Shown: positions 30,330-39,183 of the stretch, one piece after another | Layout of the letters: each line of letters begins with the position of its first letter | Numbering within the stretch: the stretch's first letter is position 1 | Source: Lentzea aerocolonigenes | GTDB taxonomy: Bacteria; Actinomycetota; Actinomycetes; Mycobacteriales; Pseudonocardiaceae | Direction of reading: 5' to 3' | Length of the DNA stretch: 64,000 bases | Assembly: GCF_000974445.1 (NCBI RefSeq) | Contig: NZ_BBOJ01000025.1 | Coordinates: forward strand, 1-64,000 | Program-made: the position numbers and the translations under genes | Notes under the pieces: generated by a model | Databases searched by the model: none | The model's input: the letters and a program-made list of their open reading frames with translations, nothing else | What the model was told of the DNA's origin: nothing

Positions 30330-32723
30330 TCAACGCTGAGGCCTCGCACGCCCCTTTCGCAGTGCGAACGGTGCGACCGCGCAGAACAGGGCGCTCATCA
30401 GGAACAGCACCGTGAGAGGACCCAGCAGATGCGACAAGTCATGGCTCCACATGAGATCGGAGTGGACAATCGCCGCCTGCGGCAGATTCACGGAGGAGGC
30501 CAGGGCACTGGTCGCCCAGCGGGTGGGGAACAGATACGAAGCCCATCCGAGCACGAACTCGAATCCGGACGAGACACCAAGCGGCAGAACCAGGCCGCAC
30601 AGCACCACCGCTCCTCCTGACAGCCCTGACATGATGCCGACGGCCTGCTCCGCCGTCGACGACAGGCAGCTGACGAGCAGCCCCAGGCACATCGAGCACC
30701 AGGTGAGTCCTGCGAGCACGAGACCTGTCTCCACACCGGCCGGAAGACCGGTCAGAGTGTCCTGGCGCAGCTCGTTCCCCAGGGTCAGCACCACCGTGGC
30801 CACAACGGCCTGCACCAACGCGGGCACTCCGCGACTGATGGCTCGAGAGAGGACGACGGCGGAATCCGGCACGCCCCAACGACTTTCCCGCCGAAGCACT
30901 TCTCTGTCGTTGACGATCGATGTCAACGACAGGGCCATCGCGAGCAGGGACAGGCAGATGGCCGTGACCGCGATCGCCATCGCCAGATCGGGATTGGGCT
31001 GACCGGGAGAGCCGACCAGGCCGCGATCGTTAGTCCACGTCGCGATCGCTGCGGCGACCAGAGGTCCCAAGAGCGCCAGGCCCGCGAGCAACTCCTTGCG
31101 CAACCACATCCGGTGGAACTCTCGCCTCAGACTCACCGCCAGCACGTGCTGCCACGGCTGTGTGCGGCCTTCGCGTGGCAGGGCCGGCGCCGCCGACCTC
31201 GTGGCCGGGCGCGGCGCCGGTGGCCGCAAGGGCATTTCCGCGGTACGACCTTCTCGCAACGCGTCCATCACATCCGCGGCCGAGTCCGCAGAGAACCTGC
31301 TCAGCAACTCCTCCGGCGGGCCGACGTAGCCGGTTCCGGACGGTTCGCTCTCCCCAGCCGGACTGGCCGCGATCGCGACCACCGCCGAACTCTCGTTCAG
31401 GTGAGCCATCGTGTGGGTCACGATGACCACCGCACAACCATCGCGCGCGACCGCCGCGAGATCCCTCATCAGCTTGCGGTCGAAACCTTCGTCCAAACCT
31501 GACGTAGGCTCGTCGAGCATCAACAACAACGGGTCGCTCAGCAACTCCACGGCGACGCTGAGCCTGCGTCTTTGCCCACCGGACAACTTGCCCACCGTCT
31601 GGTCCTGGAGCAGGTGGAGGTGCAACCTCTCCAACACGTCCCGCACGCTGCCCGCGAGTTCCGCGGAAGTGGCGTCGGCGGCGAGGCGGAGTCGTGCGGC
31701 GTGCCACATCGTCTGCTTGACTGTGAGCTCGTCGAGCATGGACGAGGCCTGTGGCACGAAGCTCACCAGCGCGGGGTTCACCCTGTGCGCAACACCGAGC
31801 GGCATCCCGTCCACCTCGGCCCATCCCTCTTCCACCACGGCCTCGCCGAGCAGGCCCGCGCACAACGTGGACTTGCCGAGTCCGGACGGGCCGATGATGG
31901 CGAGCATTCCGCCGCTGGGCAGAGTCGCCGACACATCCCGCAGAGTCGGCACTTCCTTGCGGTGGTGTCGGATCGTGAGCCCGGACAAGATCAGTGACGG
32001 AGGCGTCGCCAGGTTCTCGCAAGTGATCGTGTCGCCGTCCAGCACCCGGAAGACGTGGTGGCCCACGAGAAAAGACCCACCCGGCCCCACCGGGGCCTGC
32101 AACACGGGTCTTCCATCGACGAACGTCCCGGTGCCGGCGTTGAGATCGCGGACGAGGACCCCCGACGATCCCCGACGCACCACAGTGTGCCGCAATGCCA
32201 CGTCAAGTCCGTCCACCTCGACGTCGGCACCACCGCCTCGTCTGCCGATCGTGAGTGGAACGTCACCGAGCCGGACGCGTCTGGCCAGCTTCGCTGGCGT
32301 CATCGGCATCGCGGGCACGACCAGCATTGGGGGCGTCACCGGTACCGCGGGCCCGGCCGTCACCGGAGAGCACGGACCAGGCCGAACCGGTGGTGCCACA
32401 TCCCCGATCTCCACGGTCAGGCGCACTCGATGCCTGCCCAGGCTCAACTCCGCTTCCACCACACCGGTTTCGGCGAACTCGACACCGATCACGTCGCTGG
32501 AACCGAGCGGAGCGACGTCGACTCCATCCACTTCCAACCGGCTACCGCGCTCCAGCACGTAGAGACGCCATCCCGCCGCGTAACGGAACCTCGCCCACCT
32601 GGCCGGTCCTGCCCCGACTCGGATCCCCGCCTCCGCACCGCTGCCCAGAACCGTTGTCTCGTCAGGGGAAAGTCGATGGCGGGTGCCATCCACGACCACC
32701 ACGAGCGACAGATCCGGCGTCAT
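30330..32723 (-). CDS. FHA-domain ABC exporter (ATPase-permease fusion, Rv1747-like)
   Basis: 797 residues from ATG 32723 (GGAGG upstream). N-terminal FHA-like domain about 1-100, Pro-rich linker, canonical FHA about 150-230 (LTIGRRGGG, LRHTVVRRG, LNAGTGTFVDG), ABC ATPase about 240-480 with Walker A GPSGLGKST at 278-286, signature LSGGQRRRLSVAVEL, Walker B LLLMLDEPTSGLD and H-loop VIVTHT, then an ABC2-type permease of six membrane helices about 530-797. Same architecture as M. tuberculosis Rv1747, whose FHA domains bind a phosphothreonine from kinase PknF. Here it is divergent from a vWA/PP2C/kinase triad with a 135-bp shared promoter region, so phospho-regulation of export is likely. The cargo is unknown. 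Confidence 0.92.
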   Translation of the reverse strand: MTPDLSLVVVVDGTRHRLSPDETTVLGSGAEAGIRVGAGPARWARFRYAAGWRLYVLERGSRLEVDGVDVAPLGSSDVIGVEFAETGVVEAELSLGRHRVRLTVEIGDVAPPVRPGPCSPVTAGPAVPVTPPMLVVPAMPMTPAKLARRVRLGDVPLTIGRRGGGADVEVDGLDVALRHTVVRRGSSGVLVRDLNAGTGTFVDGRPVLQAPVGPGGSFLVGHHVFRVLDGDTITCENLATPPSLILSGLTIRHHRKEVPTLRDVSATLPSGGMLAIIGPSGLGKSTLCAGLLGEAVVEEGWAEVDGMPLGVAHRVNPALVSFVPQASSMLDELTVKQTMWHAARLRLAADATSAELAGSVRDVLERLHLHLLQDQTVGKLSGGQRRRLSVAVELLSDPLLLMLDEPTSGLDEGFDRKLMRDLAAVARDGCAVVIVTHTMAHLNESSAVVAIAASPAGESEPSGTGYVGPPEELLSRFSADSAADVMDALREGRTAEMPLRPPAPRPATRSAAPALPREGRTQPWQHVLAVSLRREFHRMWLRKELLAGLALLGPLVAAAIATWTNDRGLVGSPGQPNPDLAMAIAVTAICLSLLAMALSLTSIVNDREVLRRESRWGVPDSAVVLSRAISRGVPALVQAVVATVVLTLGNELRQDTLTGLPAGVETGLVLAGLTWCSMCLGLLVSCLSSTAEQAVGIMSGLSGGAVVLCGLVLPLGVSSGFEFVLGWASYLFPTRWATSALASSVNLPQAAIVHSDLMWSHDLSHLLGPLTVLFLMSALFCAVAPFALRKGRARPQR

Positions 32724-32858
32724 GCCCACCTCCTGTTGTCCCAGTGACCATCGCTGGACATCGGGAAAACGCAACAGCCGCAAGGCGATGTCGCTTGGAA
32801 TGAAACGATCACAGCGAGTCGTGCGATCAACCGTCTGCTCATGCCCTGAGGAGGCAAC

Positions 32859-33602
32859 ATGGTTGGCGTCGACAGCGTCAAAAGGGTGGAAGGATCCACT
32901 CGCAAGGTTTGGCCGTTCTACATCGTGTGCGACGTCTCAAGCTCTATGTGGGACGAGTATTCCTGGCCGGTCAAAGCATCGGCGCCGTTGTCGGTCATGA
33001 ACGACTCGCTCGGTCTGATGCTGGAAGAGCTCGCCGAGGACATCGAGGCATCAGCCATCGGCAGGGTCTCGGTCGTCACCTTCGCCGACAAGGCGACGAC
33101 CCACTACCCGCTCACCCCGATCGGGAAGCCCGGCCGGCTCGATCCACTGCCGCGAGGCAGTTGGACGAACTTCGTAGCTGCCTGGGAGCACCTGAGGGAC
33201 ACGATCCACGCGGACGTCGGCGAGTTGGTCGACCAGAACTTCCGTCCGAAGAGGCCGGTCGTCTTCTTCTTGACCGATGGCAACGCCGGGCACAGCAAGC
33301 ACACCCAGACGGTGGCGGAGTGGTCCGTGCCCAGAGACGAGCTCTGCGCGCCGGAAAACGAGTACCGTCCGTTGGTGGTGGCGCTCGGCATGGGCAGCGT
33401 CGACCAGGCGACCGTACGGGCGCTGCGGTCCACCAACCCTCAGGGTGCCGCATTCTTGGCGAAGCCCGGGGAGCCGGCGAGCATCCTGCTCAAGGCGATC
33501 ATCAAGGTCATCATCCAGTCGATCACGGTGTCTGCGGCACAGGGCTCGTTCATGGTCCCCACGCCGATCGGGATGACGCGCCTCGACGCCGGAACGGTAT
33601 GA
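32859..33602 (+). CDS. terY: TerY-like vWA-domain protein
   Basis: 247 residues from ATG 32859 (GAGGAGG six bases upstream). A single cytosolic von Willebrand A domain with a complete MIDAS: DVSSS (Asp25, Ser27, Ser29), Thr103 in SWTNF and Asp140 in FFLTDGNAG. The N-terminal WPFYIVCDVSSSM and the ending VSAAQGSFMVPTPIG are typical of TerY proteins of tellurium-resistance-like systems. First gene of a three-gene set with the phosphatase and kinase-like genes (1-bp and 16-bp gaps): the TerY-P triad described for Ter-associated stress systems. It would act as a metal-dependent scaffold or switch; no TerD genes are in the window. Confidence 0.92.
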   Translation: MVGVDSVKRVEGSTRKVWPFYIVCDVSSSMWDEYSWPVKASAPLSVMNDSLGLMLEELAEDIEASAIGRVSVVTFADKATTHYPLTPIGKPGRLDPLPRGSWTNFVAAWEHLRDTIHADVGELVDQNFRPKRPVVFFLTDGNAGHSKHTQTVAEWSVPRDELCAPENEYRPLVVALGMGSVDQATVRALRSTNPQGAAFLAKPGEPASILLKAIIKVIIQSITVSAAQGSFMVPTPIGMTRLDAGTV

Positions 33603-33603
33603 C

Positions 33604-34554
33604 GTGGGCAAGCGGCGCAAGAGTTACAAGACAGCCTGGAAAGGGAATTGGGAGACCATCAAGACGTGGCCGTCTTTTTCTCGCAGGAAGGCACCACCGG
33701 GTGCCGATCCGCAGGAGCACGCGGTGGAACCTGCGGCCGAAGACGCCTTTCCGGTGCTGACAGCACCGGCGGGCACCGGGCGTGACAGCGTGCCGGACGT
33801 GGCGGGGCACCGCTGCCGCGTCGGCCAGCTGCAGCTCAGTGCCGCATCCGTGATCGGTTCACGGCACCGTCAGAACGGTGAGGTGCGCGAAGACGCGTAC
33901 GCGTTCGCCACTGGCAAGAACTCCTGTGGCGTCGCGGTTGCGGACGGTGTGGGTTCCGCGATCAACGCGCATATGGCCGCGAACGCGGCCGCACGGTGTG
34001 CGGTGGACGAAGTGGTCCGGTGGGCGGACACCAGAAGGTCCTCCTGGATAGATCATTGTGTGGAGCTCGTGCACCGGACGAGCGACGCGGTCCGCCAGGT
34101 GCCGGACACCAGAGCGGGACACCCCGCGGCCAAGAACAACCCGCCCGCCGCCACTCTCTCCGTCGCGACGCTGCGGATGCTCGACGACGCGACCACAGAG
34201 GTGAACTGGTTGGCGTACGGGGACACCGCAGTCCTCAAGCTGTCTCTCAACGACGGGCGCTGGACCTGGCTGTCAGGAAAGGAACAGGCCCGGAGCAACG
34301 TGACGCACGCACTTCCAGGCCCGTTCGAGAACAGCGTGCACGGCGAAACCGTGCTGGAGCCCGACCACGTGTTCGTGATCGCCACCGACGGAGTCGCCGA
34401 GGCAATCGAGGCGATGCCCGCCGAGTTCGCGGAGGCGATCACGGGCACGGTGCTGGAGGCCATGTCGGCCGCGAAGTTCACCACGTTGCTGGACTTCGAC
34501 GTGCAGGGGATGGCGGACGACCGCACGATTCTCCTCGTGTGGCAGCCCAGGTAG
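33604..34554 (+). CDS. PP2C-family protein phosphatase of the TerY-P triad
   Basis: 316 residues from GTG 33604, one base after the terY stop. Basic N-terminus (MGKRRKSYKTAWKGNW) and a variable linker to about 75, then a PP2C catalytic domain. Metal-site residues are visible: REDAYAF (Asp97), VADGVGS (Asp114), IATDGVAE and the C-terminal MADDRTILLVW. It should dephosphorylate Ser/Thr, most simply targets of the adjacent kinase-like protein or the FHA exporter (inference). No membrane segment. Confidence 0.92.
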   Translation: MGKRRKSYKTAWKGNWETIKTWPSFSRRKAPPGADPQEHAVEPAAEDAFPVLTAPAGTGRDSVPDVAGHRCRVGQLQLSAASVIGSRHRQNGEVREDAYAFATGKNSCGVAVADGVGSAINAHMAANAAARCAVDEVVRWADTRRSSWIDHCVELVHRTSDAVRQVPDTRAGHPAAKNNPPAATLSVATLRMLDDATTEVNWLAYGDTAVLKLSLNDGRWTWLSGKEQARSNVTHALPGPFENSVHGETVLEPDHVFVIATDGVAEAIEAMPAEFAEAITGTVLEAMSAAKFTTLLDFDVQGMADDRTILLVWQPR

Positions 34555-34570
34555 CCCGAGTCAGGACGCC

Positions 34571-35803
34571 ATGACAGACCCCATCAGGGTTCAGCACACG
34601 AGCCTGCGGACGTTGTCCGACGGGAACTTCGCACTCGGCGGCCAGAGCAGCGGCTTGAGCTGGGTGCGTATGAGTTCGGACGAAGTGCTGCTGTACAAGC
34701 GATATCTGCCGGACACCACGCAGGGCGCCTCAGCCGAGAGTCTGACCACCATGGCCGAATGGCGGCGGTCCCTCGGTCTCGCCGACCGCACCTTCCTGGA
34801 CGCGCGAACGAGCTGGGTCCGGCACGTCGTGATGCAGGACGGTGAAGTCACCGGAGTGCTCGTGCCGCCGGCGCCAGATCCGTTCTGGCGCATGCACAAG
34901 AACGCGCCCTTCCCCAGGGACATGGCAGGCCTGACCCTGACAGCGCACGACGCGAAGGAGCGTGGCAGGGACTACGCCAGCGTTCCGCAGACCATCGCGC
35001 GACTGGGGCACCTGCTGCGCACCCTGTCCTTCCTGCACCTCAACAACGTCGTCGTCGGAGATCTCCGGCTGCAGAACACCCTCACCAGCGGCATCTCGCA
35101 GGCACCGGCCACCTACCTGATCGACTGCGACGCCATGGTGTTGAACGGTGTCAGCGCGCTGCATGTGGCGGAAGCACAGACGATGCGACCTGACGACGTC
35201 GAGGGCTGGCCGCAACTGCTGGACGAGCGAACGGACTGCTGGAAGTTCGCCTCCATGGCCATCGCGTGCATCGGCAAGGACGCGGCGCTCGCAGCGGTCG
35301 TCAACGACGTCCGGCGGCACCTCATCCCTGACCATTCGGAGGTCCTCGAGGACTTTCTGCTGTTCGAAAACCAGCACGCGTCCGCGCGGTCGTTGCGGGC
35401 GATGGCCGACGTGTGGCGCGGCTACGTCACGAGTTCCGGTCAGGAGAAGACCCGAGTCAACAGCGGACTCGTGCTCACACCTTGGCTCGGCGCTCCGTCC
35501 TGCGCGTACGAGCAGGACGCCACCTGCCCCGCCTTTTCCCTGCCGCCGCAACCTCCTGCGCCGGCCAGCACCCCTCCTGCCCGGACCAGTGTGACCGCGC
35601 CGAGGAAGCCGACGGTCAGCGTTGCTCCTGCCCGGAACCACTTCCCCGTACCGAGCCTGCCGATTGTCACCCGGCCCCCGGCGCCGCCCGATCCGGACCC
35701 CGACGAACGCCTGCGGCGAGCGAGCTTCTGGTTCGTCATCTTCCTCGTCGCGATCGGTGTGCTCGTCGGCGCCTCGCTCGTCGCGTACGAACTCGGACGG
35801 TGA
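34571..35803 (+). CDS. Membrane-anchored protein kinase-like protein of the TerY-P triad
   Basis: 410 residues. Divergent protein-kinase fold about 1-300: Lys43 in LLYKRYLP in the ATP-Lys position, catalytic-loop equivalent VVGDLRLQN (Asp164, Asn169; the HRD His is replaced by Gly) and a DFG equivalent LIDCD (Asp185 or 187). The catalytic Asp, Asn and metal Asp are kept, so activity is plausible. The glycine-rich loop is weak (GGQSSG). A Pro-rich linker about 320-375 leads to a C-terminal membrane helix FWFVIFLVAIGVLVGASLVAYEL, placing the kinase at the membrane where the FHA exporter sits. ATG 34571 is 16 bp after the PP2C stop. Confidence 0.88.
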   Translation: MTDPIRVQHTSLRTLSDGNFALGGQSSGLSWVRMSSDEVLLYKRYLPDTTQGASAESLTTMAEWRRSLGLADRTFLDARTSWVRHVVMQDGEVTGVLVPPAPDPFWRMHKNAPFPRDMAGLTLTAHDAKERGRDYASVPQTIARLGHLLRTLSFLHLNNVVVGDLRLQNTLTSGISQAPATYLIDCDAMVLNGVSALHVAEAQTMRPDDVEGWPQLLDERTDCWKFASMAIACIGKDAALAAVVNDVRRHLIPDHSEVLEDFLLFENQHASARSLRAMADVWRGYVTSSGQEKTRVNSGLVLTPWLGAPSCAYEQDATCPAFSLPPQPPAPASTPPARTSVTAPRKPTVSVAPARNHFPVPSLPIVTRPPAPPDPDPDERLRRASFWFVIFLVAIGVLVGASLVAYELGR

Positions 35804-35941
35804 AGGCCGGTGGTGCGCAGAAGAGGCCGGCACACCACCACGATCACTCGGCGGACCGCGCCGCCACTCGCAGAGCACGCACCGTCGGCAGCATTCCACC
35901 TGCGGGGTGTCAAACACGGTCCAGTGGGTCTGGCCTGCCTG

Positions 35942-36240
35942 TCAAGCTGCCGAAGGTGTGTATTCGTTGATCAAGCCGCCGAGTACTTGTCGGCGACGTA
36001 CGGACCTACAGCCGGGCTCTGCGATCAGATGATCAGGTTGCGGTCGAGTGTGGTGGCGCTTGATGTGGTCGACGGTGGCTGTAGTGGGACACGTAGCGGT
36101 TCAGCACCGCCTTACGGTGATGCTCGTTGATGAAGAGAATCCGGTCGGTAAGGTCGCGTCTGACGGTGCCGAGGAAACGTTCGGCAGGGACAACTACAAA
36201 TCGAACGCATCCAGACGGACCCGTTCTCCACAAGCGAATC
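35942..36240 (-). pseudogene. C-terminal remnant of an integrase-core transposase
   Basis: The minus-strand piece AERFLGTVRRDLTDRILFIN then RYVSHYSHRRPHQ is the conserved end of an rve-type transposase, carrying the catalytic Glu region. A second piece GGLINEYTPSAA before a stop at 35942 is the usual C-terminus in another frame. The N-terminal two-thirds and the element ends are gone. It borders the left side of the TIR-STAND pair. Confidence 0.7.
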
Positions 36241-36419
36241 AGGCAGATCGGGTTCCACGGATCGCGCGTGCCTTGCTGTATTCGACCCTTTGCCCGCGAG
36301 ATGGATGTGGTCAGAGCGCACGCAGGTAGATCAGTGTGGCGCTGGGGGAAGCCCGATGCGGCAGGGGAGAACGGGAGCGGCTCCGAGCACTCGACGCCAG
36401 CTACCGCCAAGATGCCGCA

Positions 36420-39158
36420 TCAATTGATCTTGTCGGTCCACTTGTGCTTGTGGTTGGCGCGGTGCGCGGAGCGCAGCAGCCAAGTCGGGCTGAACCGAGC
36501 GATGATGGACGCTACCCACGACTGGGCGTAGAGGTCGTTCAGCCGACCTGTGACCTTGGGACTCAGAACGCGAACCCGATCGATGAGGGCATTGGCCCGT
36601 TTGTTGAACTTCCTGTCCTGGAGTTTCAGCGCCATCGCGAGTTCGAACTGCGTGCGCAGCGTCTCGTGGTGGGCTTCGCCCAAGGTGACCAGCTGTCCGC
36701 GGTGGGCGGATTCCAGGTGTTCGATGGCTTGAGGGAACTTCGCCAGCTGCAGGTAGGCCATGCCGAGGACGTACGAGCACCTGTGGTGGAGCGGATGGTC
36801 GACGCCGACGCGGCTTTCCAGGACAGGAAGCAGCGCCCTGGCGTGATCGCGCGCGGCGGCCGCTCTTCCTTGGCCGATCAGGGCAGAGCCGATCGCGGTA
36901 CGAGTGGTCAGTGTGGACAGATTGCGGGGGCCGAGCACCTTCTCCTGGTCGACCAGCTGCGCCCGGAGCCTCTTCTCGGCTGCGGGCCAGCGCTCCAGAT
37001 CCGGCTTCAGCTCCAGGAATCCCAATGTGATGTCGGCGCTGGCGAGGGTGAAGCGAGCCTGTGCGGCCACCGGATCGTGCGGGGTGTTCGCGTTCTCGTA
37101 ATAGTCGACGACGAACCGGGCGCGGTCCCGGGCGTCCTCGGGGCGGTCGGTAAGCATGTCGATCTCGGCCAGCTCCAGCCGGGCCTCGTGGGCGAGCCGT
37201 GCGGGCAGTTCGTCCTCGCGCTCCAAAATGGCGACCAGGCGCTGCCGGTGCGGTAGCAGGTCGCCCCGTAGGCGGCGAGAACGAACCCAGTCGATCTCGG
37301 CGGCAGCACCGTCCGGCCAGGACGAGATGACCGGGTCAGTGATCACGTTCTCCCACACGGGATCCGCCTCCGCAAACCTGCCTCCAGCATCCAGCGAAGC
37401 CGCGAGGACCAGGAGTGCGTCGAGCCTCTCGCCTGCCTCTCGAGCATGTTCGACTGCGCGTTCGTGCTCACCTACCTGGGCGTGGCAGCGAGCCGCGGCG
37501 AGATGCGTCGCGGCCGTGCCGGCGGCGGGGAACTCGGCCAATAGGCGTTCGTAGAAGCGTGCCGCCGCCTCGGGGCGGCGGAGGTGGACCAGCGTCGCGG
37601 CTGTGCGAGTGAGAAGCAGCTCGCGCAACTCGGGCGCCAAGGCACGGTTTCCACACAGGTGCCGTGCGTGGGGAAGCAGCCTGTCGTCGAGCGGGGTGTC
37701 AGCCGAGGTGAGCAGGCGCGCGGCCGCCACCACCAAGTCGTTCGCGGGAACTCGACAAGGGAGTCTGCGAGCCGCGAGCCGGACCAGCGCGTGCGCGCTC
37801 CACGAGTCACCCTCCCAGGTGATCTGATGGCTGTCCCGGAGCCGTCGCAGCGCACGTACAACGGAGTGTTCGTCGAGGTCGAACCGGTCGGCCACCGCGC
37901 AGGCGAAGCGCACCGGGATGGCGTCCAGCGCGCATTCCGCGGCGAGTTGCAGCAGCGTCAAGCAGTCCGGGTTCGTTTCGCGCCCGAGACGGTCCGCGAC
38001 GACCGTGACGATCGCCTCGATCCCCTCCTCCGCACCGTCGTACACCCGTCCGACTTGTTCGGCGAACGAGCCGAGATCGCTGCGTTCGCGCGCGCCGCGA
38101 GCCAGAGCGGCGAGTGCCATCGGATGGCGGGACACGCTCCTGGCGAGCAGCGTGGGAAGTTCGTCTTCCTCTTCGGAGGACAGCGGGTGGTACAACTTGA
38201 CCAGCTGGACGGCCTCGTCCGGGCTCAGCCCGTCGAGGCGTACCTCCTCGGCAAGTCTGGACGCTGGTCCTCCCTGAGAGACCAGGATCGTGTCGACGTT
38301 GTCCAGCGGCATGATCAGCTCGTCGAGCTGCCTGTCGGTGAGATCCGGTGGAATCGTGTCGACCACCCAGAGCTGGCGCCGATGGCCCCGCTTGACACCC
38401 AGCGAATCCATCGCCGATCCCCGGTCCCGCACGCCGAGGAGGCGTTCGATCTCGTCGGGGTAGTAGTCCGCGACACCGCGGAGGTCCAGCTTCCACACGT
38501 CGTCGTAGAGGTGGCCGAAGTACAGGATGTAGTCGTCGACGAGGGTGCTCTTGCCCGCGCCAGGCAACCCGGTCAGCAACGCGGCCCGGTTGACGGGCCG
38601 TTGGGTTATTGGGAAGTCGTTGCGGGTCAGTGCGGTCCGCACTCGCCACATGTCGCCGTGACGCCGTACCCGCACGTCGACAGTCGGCGACATCCCGTGG
38701 ATGCGCGGAGGCGTGACGGCGACGTTGATGCCGGGGAACGTCCCGCGGACGTCCCGCGCCCTGGCGCAGATCTCGTCCACGATCTCGCTGACGTCCTGAC
38801 CGCGGTCCTCGATGTACAGCTTGTCCTGCAGCGCGACCGGCTGGATGTGCGCCCGGTCCTTCTCCGGGTTGATGACGAGTATCCGGCTCTCTCCGCCTTC
38901 GGCCTCGTCGGAGAGGAAGGCGTGGATCAGCTCGAGCTGGCACGAATGACTGATGGCGTAGCACGATGAGTAGTGGACGACGAACAGCTTGCTGCGGCGC
39001 AGCCCCTTCTCGATCTCCGGCGTCAGCCCTTGGCCGGGCCGGACCTTCTCCCGGTCGAAGAAGGGGTCGTGCCCACGGGAGACCAGCTCCTCGTGAATTT
39101 TCTTCACTCGCGACAGTCTTTGTCCGGAAAACGAAAGAAACGCGATGTGGTCTTCCAC
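36420..39158 (-). CDS. TIR - STAND NTPase - TPR protein (putative defence protein)
   Basis: 912 residues. TIR domain about 1-135 (HIAFLSFSGQRLSRVKKIHEE, RGHDPFFD) with the predicted catalytic Glu76 in SHSCQLELIHAF. NB-ARC-like STAND ATPase about 175-450 with Walker A GLPGAGKST at 197-205 and Walker B LWVVD at 263-267. Winged helix about 450-510. C-terminal TPR-like helices about 520-860 as sensor. In bacteria such TIR-STAND proteins degrade NAD or make nucleotide signals on detecting phage, causing abortive infection. The trigger here is unknown. It follows the second TIR gene by 25 bp and is flanked by transposon debris. Confidence 0.85.
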   Translation of the reverse strand: MEDHIAFLSFSGQRLSRVKKIHEELVSRGHDPFFDREKVRPGQGLTPEIEKGLRRSKLFVVHYSSCYAISHSCQLELIHAFLSDEAEGGESRILVINPEKDRAHIQPVALQDKLYIEDRGQDVSEIVDEICARARDVRGTFPGINVAVTPPRIHGMSPTVDVRVRRHGDMWRVRTALTRNDFPITQRPVNRAALLTGLPGAGKSTLVDDYILYFGHLYDDVWKLDLRGVADYYPDEIERLLGVRDRGSAMDSLGVKRGHRRQLWVVDTIPPDLTDRQLDELIMPLDNVDTILVSQGGPASRLAEEVRLDGLSPDEAVQLVKLYHPLSSEEEDELPTLLARSVSRHPMALAALARGARERSDLGSFAEQVGRVYDGAEEGIEAIVTVVADRLGRETNPDCLTLLQLAAECALDAIPVRFACAVADRFDLDEHSVVRALRRLRDSHQITWEGDSWSAHALVRLAARRLPCRVPANDLVVAAARLLTSADTPLDDRLLPHARHLCGNRALAPELRELLLTRTAATLVHLRRPEAAARFYERLLAEFPAAGTAATHLAAARCHAQVGEHERAVEHAREAGERLDALLVLAASLDAGGRFAEADPVWENVITDPVISSWPDGAAAEIDWVRSRRLRGDLLPHRQRLVAILEREDELPARLAHEARLELAEIDMLTDRPEDARDRARFVVDYYENANTPHDPVAAQARFTLASADITLGFLELKPDLERWPAAEKRLRAQLVDQEKVLGPRNLSTLTTRTAIGSALIGQGRAAAARDHARALLPVLESRVGVDHPLHHRCSYVLGMAYLQLAKFPQAIEHLESAHRGQLVTLGEAHHETLRTQFELAMALKLQDRKFNKRANALIDRVRVLSPKVTGRLNDLYAQSWVASIIARFSPTWLLRSAHRANHKHKWTDKIN

Positions 39159-39183
39159 GGCGCGAGAATACCGCCCCGCTCGA

